Part shown: positions 10,612 through 17,727 of the stretch, piece by piece
Numbering within the stretch: the stretch's first letter is position 1
Layout of the letters: each line of letters begins with the position of its first letter
Assembly: GCA_018269055.1 (NCBI GenBank)
Contig: JAFDVI010000006.1
Coordinates: 1 to 39,615, forward strand
DNA length: 39,615 nt
Reading direction: 5' to 3'
Origin: Acidobacteriota bacterium
GTDB taxonomy: Bacteria; Acidobacteriota; Blastocatellia; RBC074
Notes under the pieces: generated by a model
The model's input: only the letters and a program-made list of their open reading frames with translations
The model's database searches: none
What the model was told of the DNA's origin: nothing
Program-made: the position numbers and the translations under genes

Positions 10612-12714
10612 ATGCGTCTGGCTTATTTCAGCCCATTGCCTCCCAGCAAATCCGGCATTGCCGACTATAACGCCGAACTTTTGCCTTATTTGGCAAAGGG
10701 CGCGGACATCACCGTTTTCGTCGAGCAGGCGGAAGAGCTTCGGCTGAATCAGGATCGTAAGGATTACGCTGTTCAATACGCGACGCACTTTACTGAAATC
10801 AACCGCCAGACACCATTCGACCTCTGCATTTATCACCAGGGCAATAATCCATATCACGAATTTGTTTACGAGCGCGCGCTGCAAACGCCGGGCTTGCTGG
10901 TGTTGCATGAACACTGTTTGCATCACCTGATCGCCTGGCGAACGCTTGGGCGCAAGGACGAAGACGGGTACTGGGACGAACTTTTTTACGATTATGGTCG
11001 GCTTGGCGCTCGCGTAGCGGAAATGCGCGCCTTGGGCGTGGGCAGCGAATACCAGCAGTTTTTGATGCCGCTCAATCGCCGCCTGGTCGCGGGCAGTTTA
11101 GGCATCATCACGCATAACGACTATGCCGCTTCGCAATTGGAAGGTTTGAGCGCCGCCACACCCCTTGAAATCATTCCGCATCATCTCGCGCCACAGACGT
11201 TCGCGCTGGATGAGCTTGATGTTGCGCAATGTCGCCACAGTCTGGGCATTCCCGAATCGGCCTGGGTCGTCGCTTCGATGGGATTCATTACCCAATCCAA
11301 ACGAATTCCGACGGTTCTGGCTGCGTTCAAACGATTGCTGGCGGTTGCGCCGGAGGCGATGTTTCTGATCGTTGGCGAAGATCACTGGAAGTGGAGCGTT
11401 GCTCCGCTGATTGAAGAAATGGGTTTGGGCAACCGGGTTCGCATCACCGGATACACCACGGAAAAAGATTTCTTTCGGTATTTGAAAGCCGCTGACGCCA
11501 TCGTCAATTTGCGCTTTCCGACGGCGGGAGAAACGTCCGGGACGCTGATCCGTTCGCTGGGCGCAGGCAAACCGGTCGTCGTCACAGACTTCGGCCAGTT
11601 CGCCGAATTGCCGGACGACGTTTGTCTGAAAGTTTCCGCCGGGCCTGATGAAGAGAAAGAGTTGTATGCGAAATTGCGCGCGTTGGTGTATCGCCCGACG
11701 CTGCGCGAACAACTCAGCCGCTGCGCCGCCGAATGGATTCGCGGCGAAAATGAAATCAGCCGTTGCGCCGCGCGCTATCTGAATTTCGCTGAACGAATCG
11801 TGAAACAGCATGGAGCTCAGCCTTCGAGCTGTCGGTCTACCGCAACAAAAATATATTCATCAGAAGTCGGCAGCCTGAAGGCTGAGCTCCAAACCGTCCC
11901 GCTGAAGTTCAAAGAGCCGGAGACGATCAAACTCTACCGCGCAGAATCCCTGGAATACGTCAAAGGCTTTTTTGCCGAAGACCCCAATGCCAGCAGCTAT
12001 CTGCAAAAACACGGCAAGCGAATTTTGGAAACAGTTGAGTTGATTCCGGTCGGCGACGAAAGCCAGCGGTTATTGGAACTGAGCAGCTATCTGCAAATGA
12101 CGCCGTTGATCAAACGGCACGGGCGATATGGCGAAATCGTGCTGACCAATTGGTGGAAAGGCGAAACGCGCAGCCAACTGCAAACCGTCACGAACGCCGT
12201 GACAGGCGAACGCTTAAGCTTCGATATGCTCAACCTAGATGTCGAACGCGATCGCTTTCCGTTTCCCGACGAACATTTCGATGTCGCGCTGTGCTGCGAA
12301 TTGATCGAGCATCTGACGACCGATCCAATGCATATGCTGATTGAGTTGAATCGAGTTCTGAAATGGGGCGGATTGTTAATCGTCACCACGCCGAACATCG
12401 CCAGCGCCTTGAGCTTGGGCAAAGCCCTGGCAGGCAACAGCCCGTACGTGTACGGCGAATACAATCCGAAAAGTCCCGGCGACCGGCACAGCCGCGAATA
12501 CACGCCCAACGACATCAAAATTGCGCTCAACGCCGCCGGTTTCAAAGTCGTCAAGCTGTTCACCAAGGACCTGTGGGCCGAAACCGACGAAGCGTTTTTG
12601 CAGTGGCTGGATCAAACTGCGGTTCCGCGCGAGCTTCGCGGCGACAATATTTTTGCGGTTGGGCGAAAGCTGAGCACGCAGTTTGACCGCTTCCCGGATG
12701 GCCTCTATGACTGA
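10612..12714 (+). CDS. Glycosyltransferase family 4 fused to a SAM-dependent methyltransferase
   Basis: 700 residues. Residues 1-395 are a GT-B fold glycosyltransferase: MRLAYFSPLPPSKSGIADYN opening, the donor-site region PTAGETSGTLIRSLGAGKPV near 305-330, and a GFITQSKR segment. Residues 455-690 are a class I methyltransferase with FPFPDEHFDVALCCELIEHL and LKWGGLLIVTTPN; its motif I (LLELSSY) lacks the usual Gly cluster. The linker (about 400-427) is encoded by an 81-bp palindromic repeat inserted in frame. The gene precedes a Wzt-type ATPase and overlaps a possible upstream start of it, so it likely builds or caps an exported surface glycan; Wzt systems often need a methylated chain end. 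The exact sugars are unknown. Confidence 0.85.
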   Translation: MRLAYFSPLPPSKSGIADYNAELLPYLAKGADITVFVEQAEELRLNQDRKDYAVQYATHFTEINRQTPFDLCIYHQGNNPYHEFVYERALQTPGLLVLHEHCLHHLIAWRTLGRKDEDGYWDELFYDYGRLGARVAEMRALGVGSEYQQFLMPLNRRLVAGSLGIITHNDYAASQLEGLSAATPLEIIPHHLAPQTFALDELDVAQCRHSLGIPESAWVVASMGFITQSKRIPTVLAAFKRLLAVAPEAMFLIVGEDHWKWSVAPLIEEMGLGNRVRITGYTTEKDFFRYLKAADAIVNLRFPTAGETSGTLIRSLGAGKPVVVTDFGQFAELPDDVCLKVSAGPDEEKELYAKLRALVYRPTLREQLSRCAAEWIRGENEISRCAARYLNFAERIVKQHGAQPSSCRSTATKIYSSEVGSLKAELQTVPLKFKEPETIKLYRAESLEYVKGFFAEDPNASSYLQKHGKRILETVELIPVGDESQRLLELSSYLQMTPLIKRHGRYGEIVLTNWWKGETRSQLQTVTNAVTGERLSFDMLNLDVERDRFPFPDEHFDVALCCELIEHLTTDPMHMLIELNRVLKWGGLLIVTTPNIASALSLGKALAGNSPYVYGEYNPKSPGDRHSREYTPNDIKIALNAAGFKVVKLFTKDLWAETDEAFLQWLDQTAVPRELRGDNIFAVGRKLSTQFDRFPDGLYD
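11811..11891. repeat. 81-bp palindromic element inserted in frame in a coding sequence
   Basis: Perfect 15-base inverted ends TGGAGCTCAGCCTTC (11811-11825) and its complement (11877-11891) bracket an 81-bp, 27-codon stretch with lower-GC centre. It is translated as a Ser/Thr-rich linker between the two domains of the glycosyltransferase-methyltransferase fusion. It looks like a REP-like mobile palindrome tolerated because its length is a multiple of three. Confidence 0.7.
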
Positions 12715-12740
12715 ATTGGAGTTTGGATATAGGAGAAACG

Positions 12741-12779
12741 CCAACTCCCAACTCCCAACTCCCAACTCCCAACTCCCAA
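12741..12779 (+). repeat. Heptanucleotide tandem repeat (CCAACTC)x5
   Basis: Five perfect CCAACTC units plus a partial unit end two bases before the Wzt ATG at 12782. The unit length is not a multiple of three. The frame of the ATPase is open through the repeat back to an ATG at 12707 that overlaps the previous stop (ATGACTGA). Changes in copy number would therefore change that frame or the distance to the AGGAG at 12731. Confidence 0.9.
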
Positions 12780-12781
12780 AC

Positions 12782-14038
12782 ATGATTTCCGTTCACAACG
12801 TTTCCAAACTTTATCGCGTGTACGATTCGCCGTCCGGCAGGTTGAAGGAAATCCTGCTGCGCGGACGGCGAAAATATCACCGCGATTTTTGGGCTTTGGA
12901 AAACGTTAGCCTGGAAGTTCCCACGGGCGAAGCCGTCGGCATCATCGGACGAAATGGAGCAGGGAAGACGACGCTGCTGCAAATCATCGCTGGCGTCTTG
13001 CAGCCAACGCTTGGCGATGTACGCGTCGAAGGTCGCGTGACAGCGTTGCTCGAACTCGGCAGCGGATTCAATCCCGAATACACCGGTCGCGAAAACATTC
13101 TGCTCAGTGGCCAGATTCTGGGCTTCAGCGAAGACGAAATGCGGCGGCGGCTGGATGTGATCGTGCAATTTGCCGAACTCGAAGCTTTTGTAGATCAGCC
13201 GGTTAAGACGTATTCGACTGGTATGTTGATGCGGCTGGCCTTTGCTTCGGCAATTCACGTAGACCCGGATGTGTTGATCGTGGATGAAGCCTTGTCGGTT
13301 GGCGATGTGTATTTTCAGCGTAAATCTCTGGATCGAATGGAATACTTCCGCAAAGCCGGAAAGACCGTGTTGTTCGTTTCGCACGACCCGATGCTGGTGC
13401 AACGGTTTTGCACGCAAGCGTTATGGATCGAAAGCGGCAAAGTGGCGATGACCGGCAATGCGCGCGAAGTCGTCACGGCGTATCAAGCCTTTTGCGCCAA
13501 GTTGGAAGACGACCGGCTGCGCAATGCGGCGCGCAACGGTGGCATTGGTTCCCGCGAACACGACAAAATCCTGCGCGACTTGCAACTCACAGGGTCTCGC
13601 TGGGGCAACGGCAAGATTCGATTCACGAATGTCGAGATGCTGAACGCGCGTGGCGAAGCGACCTGGGTCTTCCGCACCGGCGAAGAGCTGACCATCCGAT
13701 TGCATCTGGAATCCGACGCCAATTACCCGCAGCCAATTTTTGCCATAGATATTCATCGGTACGACGGCATTTTCATCGGCAGCATCAACAACCTGGACAC
13801 GCACACAACCCGTTTGCCCGTTCACCGCGGAGCGAATTCGATTGATTTGCACATTCCAAAGCTGGAGCTTTCGCACAACGTGTACTTCCTTTCGCTGAAA
13901 GCCTACACGCAAAACGGCTCGCCTGACTGGAACGACCCGGCGGACATTCACAACCAGATGTACCAATTCGATGTCGTGTCAGACCAGGCCATTCACGGTT
14001 TGATGAAATTTGACGCTGAGTGGAAAGCGAATACATAA
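12782..14038 (+). CDS. Wzt-type ABC transporter ATP-binding protein for polysaccharide export
   Basis: 418 residues from the ATG at 12782. The ATPase domain (1-240) has Walker A GRNGAGKTT, the polysaccharide-export form of the signature (KTYSTGMLMRLAFA) and Walker B VLIVDEALSVGD, with TALLELGSGFNPEYTGREN typical of Wzt/TagH proteins. Residues about 285-410 match the Wzt C-terminal beta-sandwich that recognises the modified end of the glycan (FRTGEELTIRLHLESD, FAIDIHRYDG). It should pair with a Wzm permease, but none is in the window. Translation may start further up at 12707, running through the heptamer repeat. Its partner by position is the upstream glycosyltransferase-methyltransferase. 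Confidence 0.9.
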   Translation: MISVHNVSKLYRVYDSPSGRLKEILLRGRRKYHRDFWALENVSLEVPTGEAVGIIGRNGAGKTTLLQIIAGVLQPTLGDVRVEGRVTALLELGSGFNPEYTGRENILLSGQILGFSEDEMRRRLDVIVQFAELEAFVDQPVKTYSTGMLMRLAFASAIHVDPDVLIVDEALSVGDVYFQRKSLDRMEYFRKAGKTVLFVSHDPMLVQRFCTQALWIESGKVAMTGNAREVVTAYQAFCAKLEDDRLRNAARNGGIGSREHDKILRDLQLTGSRWGNGKIRFTNVEMLNARGEATWVFRTGEELTIRLHLESDANYPQPIFAIDIHRYDGIFIGSINNLDTHTTRLPVHRGANSIDLHIPKLELSHNVYFLSLKAYTQNGSPDWNDPADIHNQMYQFDVVSDQAIHGLMKFDAEWKANT

Positions 14039-14039
14039 G

Positions 14040-14079
14040 ACTCAATTCTCGGCTTGTTTGTCTAAGCCGAGAATTGAGT
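14040..14079 (+). terminator. Perfect 16-bp hairpin after the Wzt gene
   Basis: ACTCAATTCTCGGCTT (14040-14055) pairs perfectly with 14064-14079 around an 8-base loop. It begins one or two bases after the stop codon. No T-run follows, so it may be a palindromic repeat acting as a transcript end rather than a classical terminator. Confidence 0.5.
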
Positions 14080-14088
14080 TCAGGGTGA

Positions 14089-14216
14089 TTAAACGGCCAA
14101 CCGTTCGCAGTAGCCAACGAATTCCCCAGCCAATTCCAGCGCAGCTTGCGCCGAAGCTTCATCTGCCAAACCGGATTTCACTCTTCAAAAGTCGCCAACA
14201 AATTTTTCCGCAGCAA
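14089..14216 (-). pseudogene. Frameshifted relic of a sulfite reductase 3' end
   Basis: Read on the minus strand this gives KNLLATFEE, a one-base deletion, then KSGLADEASAQAALELAG, EFVGYCERLAV and a stop at 14089. The intact sulfite reductase ends KNLLETFEGVKAGSADEASA, QAALELAGEFVSYCEMGLMQ. Over the best 60 bases (14110-14169 against 17752-17811, roughly) I count 8 differences. Similarity fades near 14216. It is a dead fragment of a paralogous or former copy, in the same orientation as the intact gene 3.5 kb away, and marks the left edge of the kinase-FGE segment. Confidence 0.8.
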
Positions 14217-14320
14217 AAAGAAGTGAAAAAACATTCAGTACGTGTTGTCAGCGCAAAGGGTTTACCAGATAATTTACGCTGTAATTTGACAGAGATAGGC
14301 GGAAATTCTCCCATACGCAT

Positions 14321-16459
14321 ATGCTGGCAAACGGAACCCTCTTGCAAAATCGCTATCTGATTAAGCGCCCGCTAGCGCAGGGCGGTATGGGGGCGATTTA
14401 TGAAGCCGAAGCCATACATCTTGGCCACGCTCCTGTGGCCGTCAAAGAAACTTTTTTCGTTCAAGATTGGTTGCGTGAACAGTTCCAGCGCGAAGCTTCA
14501 ATGCTGGCGCGTTTGCGGCATCCTGCGCTTCCAAAAGTAAGTGACCATTTTGTTGAAGATGCTGGACAGTTTTTGGTGATGGAGTTTATTCCGGGAGAAG
14601 ACCTGGAAAAGCTACTTGAAAGCCATATAGAGGAACAGGGAACACCTTTTGATTGGCAGCGCGTAGTGAAGTGGGCGGATCGTTTGCTTGATGCTCTTGA
14701 GTATATTCATAGCCAACAGCCACCAGTTATTCACCGCGACATCAAACCGCAAAACTTAAAACTCACGCCTCATGGTGAACTCTTCTTGATTGACTTTGGT
14801 TTGGCTAAAGATGCAACAACACCGACTTCACCTGGACGTAGCGTTCACGCCTATACGCCTAACTATGCACCGCCCGAGCAGCTTAAAGGTACGGGGACGG
14901 ATGCACGCACTGATCTCTATTCACTTGGTGCAACTCTCTACAATCTTCTTACCGGCGAAATCCCCATCGGAGCCAATGTTCGCGAAGAAGTAATGCGATT
15001 TGGAGTGCCCGATCCCTTACGCTCTGTTTCTGAAATTAAGCTTCAAATACCACCGTCGCTTTCGGATGCAATAGCACGGGCAATGAAGCTGGATCGCAAG
15101 GATCGTTACCAAAACGCAAAAGAAATGCGCGAAGCGCTACATCAATGCGAAAGGGACTATAAGACTTTAATTGCAGAGGAAAAGCGTCGTAACGCTGAAT
15201 TAAAACTGCGAGAGACTAAGCGTTTATTGGAAGAAGAGCGGAAGCGTCAAGAGGAAGCCCGCCAGCGCGAGTTGGAGGAAAAGCGTCGAAAGGAAGAAGA
15301 GGCCAGGGTGTTGGCGGAACAGCAGCGGCAAGAAGAAGTGCGGAAGCGTCAAGAGGAGGCACGCCAGTGTGAATTGGAGGAAAAGCGGCGAAAGGAAGAA
15401 AAGATTCGGCGACAGGTAGAGAAACAAATTGACCAGCAGAAACGACTCGAACAGGAACAAGCTGAGAAAAGTCGCGGGGAAGAGAAAGCGCAATTAGAGG
15501 AACTAAACTTTGAGCGAAAACGGAAGAAAGAGATTGAACGTCGCAAACACCCAGAACAAGTGACAAGACCTCAGTCGGTAAAAACCAGCCCACAATTCAA
15601 CCCTAGAGGTAGATCACAGACGGCTGAAGAGGCTTTGGAATCTGCAACCGTTAATCCCGTCGTTACTGAACAAGCGGCAGAACCAGCGGTTCACATACAA
15701 CCTGCCATCGAAATAACACAGGATGTCCCAAATACCCAATTAATGGAGTCTGAACTGCCAACGTATACTGAGCCCCTTCCGACGCAAGAGCAGGATAAGG
15801 AATGGAGGGTTATTCTTCGCTCACAACGCTTACAACTATCAGCAGGAGTTGTGGCAGTTTTGGCACTGTCGCTGTTCTACTTACTATGGCCGTACCTTAA
15901 AAATGAGACTGTATCACCACAGTCTCAGACTCAATCTACTCCCCTGCCCACAGTTGACGTCACGGAAAGGTTGCAGTACTGGTTTGAGCTTGAGAACCAA
16001 AAATCTCTTACTACTAAGCACATACTAGCCCCAGACTTGGGTATCAAATTCCATTTTAAATCGCGAGAGAATGGTTATCTATACCTGCTTGCTTTAGATC
16101 AAAAAAATCGGTTAACTGCATTTCTTCGTGATGAACCGGTTCAGTCGGGCAGTGATTTTGTCTTTCCGTCCAATGCTGAAGAGTGGTTTGATTTAAGTCG
16201 CAAAGACATTAAGCAAGCCCATGTCACGGTTTTGTTAGCGCGCAGCCGAATTCATGACTTTGATAATCTCGTATTGAATGTAGGGCAGTCTTTATCTCAA
16301 GCAGAGGCAATAGAAAGTCTAAAACGATTAGTAGGCGCTATTTTACCTATCACGAGAGACGACATGAGTGAGCGAGGCATAACGGCAATCGCGGTTAGAG
16401 CCATAGCTGACGATAAACCATTGATCTTCGACATCCCCTTCGAATACGTGCGCAATTGA
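14321..16459 (+). CDS. Membrane-anchored Ser/Thr protein kinase with coiled coil and DUF4384-like domain
   Basis: 712 residues. The kinase domain (10-280) is complete: Gly loop AQGGMGAIYEAE, VAVKE with Lys42, HRDIKPQN with catalytic Asp140, DFG at 158-160, and APPEQLKGTGTDARTDLYSL. A highly charged coiled coil (about 285-420) contains repeats of RKRQEEARQxELEEKRRKEE. One membrane helix follows near 503-523 (AGVVAVLALSLFYLLWPYL). The extracytoplasmic part ends in a DUF4384-like domain (LGIKFHFKSRENGYLYLLAL). It probably senses an envelope signal and phosphorylates cytoplasmic proteins. The DNA is visibly AT-richer than its neighbours. The FGE-like gene starts 60 bases downstream. Confidence 0.92.
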   Translation: MLANGTLLQNRYLIKRPLAQGGMGAIYEAEAIHLGHAPVAVKETFFVQDWLREQFQREASMLARLRHPALPKVSDHFVEDAGQFLVMEFIPGEDLEKLLESHIEEQGTPFDWQRVVKWADRLLDALEYIHSQQPPVIHRDIKPQNLKLTPHGELFLIDFGLAKDATTPTSPGRSVHAYTPNYAPPEQLKGTGTDARTDLYSLGATLYNLLTGEIPIGANVREEVMRFGVPDPLRSVSEIKLQIPPSLSDAIARAMKLDRKDRYQNAKEMREALHQCERDYKTLIAEEKRRNAELKLRETKRLLEEERKRQEEARQRELEEKRRKEEEARVLAEQQRQEEVRKRQEEARQCELEEKRRKEEKIRRQVEKQIDQQKRLEQEQAEKSRGEEKAQLEELNFERKRKKEIERRKHPEQVTRPQSVKTSPQFNPRGRSQTAEEALESATVNPVVTEQAAEPAVHIQPAIEITQDVPNTQLMESELPTYTEPLPTQEQDKEWRVILRSQRLQLSAGVVAVLALSLFYLLWPYLKNETVSPQSQTQSTPLPTVDVTERLQYWFELENQKSLTTKHILAPDLGIKFHFKSRENGYLYLLALDQKNRLTAFLRDEPVQSGSDFVFPSNAEEWFDLSRKDIKQAHVTVLLARSRIHDFDNLVLNVGQSLSQAEAIESLKRLVGAILPITRDDMSERGITAIAVRAIADDKPLIFDIPFEYVRN

Positions 16460-16518
16460 TCAGACTAGCTGCGACCATACAATACAGAATCACAATTGAA
16501 ACGGAGGTGACGGGTTAC

Positions 16519-17673
16519 ATGAAGCGCATAAAACGTGCATGTCTGATCGCTATTTGGAGTTTGCTAGCTGTCTGTATATTGTGCTGGCTTGATTCACATC
16601 CGCAAAGCTTTGCGCAATATAGAATTAGAAGAAAGGTCCCCAAAACGTTACCTAAGAATGCTGTCAAGAAGCTAACTCCGACACCCACACCCGTCTTACT
16701 CCCACAAGTTGCCGCTGAGCTTACTTTGAGGCTCGCCCCCTCATCAATTCCATTACTATTTGAATCACCAACTCCGATATTTGAATCTGGAATCACCCCA
16801 CCGCCGCCACCTGTAACGGGAATATTCTTTTTTGAGACGGCGACGTATGACAAAAATGGGAACCTAACATTGAGCAGTAAAAGAACGGCAAAATTTTATA
16901 GAGAATACATTGCCGATGGTGTGTGGATAGAGTTGGTCGAAATTCCAAGTGGGGACTTCACTATGGGTGCTCCACCCAATGAGATTAGCAGCGAGAATTC
17001 TGAACGGCCTCAGCACAAAGTCATAGTTCCCCAATTCTGGATTGGTAAATATGAGGTTACTCAGGGGCAATGGCGGGCAGTGGCAAAATTGCCGAAAGTG
17101 AACTTGAATCTAAAGCCTATTTCAGACCTAAACCTTGATCCGTCGTATTTCAAAGGCGATGATAATCTTCCTGTAGAGCAAGTGACTTGGGACGAGGCTG
17201 TAGAATTCTGTGCTCGATTGGCGATGAAGACTGGCAAACCCTACCGATTGCCGACTGAGGCAGAGTGGGAATACGCTGCACGCGCTGGAACTAAAACCCC
17301 TTTTGCTTTCGGTGAAACAATTACTCCGAAAATCGTGAACTACAATGGTAACTACCCATACACAAACAGGTATCCCATCGGTGAAAACAGAGAAAAGACG
17401 GTGCCAGTTGGGAGTTTAGGGGTAGCCAATGCATTCGGAATTTTCGACATGCAGGGCAATGTTCGGGAATGGTGCCTGGATCGCTGGCACGACAGTTATA
17501 AAAATGGTGCCCCAACCGATGGGAGTGCCTGGGAAAGTGGAGAAAGAGATCGTGTATCTCGTGGTGGATCTTGGGATGGAGATGCAAATGATAGCCGCTC
17601 CGCAGCCCGCATCACTTACAACTACCAATACATTCGTCCAAAGGGGCAAGGCTTTCGTATCGTAGTTCGATGA
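16519..17673 (+). CDS. Secreted FGE-sulfatase-like (SUMF1-type) protein
   Basis: 384 residues from the ATG at 16519, which has GGAGGTGA eight bases upstream. A signal peptide or anchor (CLIAIWSLLAVCILCWL) is followed by a Thr/Pro linker. The FGE-sulfatase domain runs from about 140 to the end: GDFTMGAPPNE, FWIGKYEVTQGQWRAV, YRLPTEAEWEYAARAG, FGIFDMQGNVREWCLDRW, DRVSRGGSWDGDANDSRSAA and GFRIVVR. The two catalytic Cys of true formylglycine-generating enzymes, expected after RGGSW, are absent, so it is not expected to modify sulfatases; many such proteins bind ligands or act with a kinase. It is paired with the kinase gene upstream, a frequent pairing in Acidobacteriota and Planctomycetes. Confidence 0.88.
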   Translation: MKRIKRACLIAIWSLLAVCILCWLDSHPQSFAQYRIRRKVPKTLPKNAVKKLTPTPTPVLLPQVAAELTLRLAPSSIPLLFESPTPIFESGITPPPPPVTGIFFFETATYDKNGNLTLSSKRTAKFYREYIADGVWIELVEIPSGDFTMGAPPNEISSENSERPQHKVIVPQFWIGKYEVTQGQWRAVAKLPKVNLNLKPISDLNLDPSYFKGDDNLPVEQVTWDEAVEFCARLAMKTGKPYRLPTEAEWEYAARAGTKTPFAFGETITPKIVNYNGNYPYTNRYPIGENREKTVPVGSLGVANAFGIFDMQGNVREWCLDRWHDSYKNGAPTDGSAWESGERDRVSRGGSWDGDANDSRSAARITYNYQYIRPKGQGFRIVVR

Positions 17674-17727
17674 TCAATATTTGGGGATGACTCCGACCTG
17701 TTAGCCTTATATTGCCGAAAGCCAGAC

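Noticed and set aside
16519..17673. True formylglycine-generating enzyme
   Set aside because: The Cys residues needed for catalysis after RGGSW are missing and no sulfatase gene is nearby.
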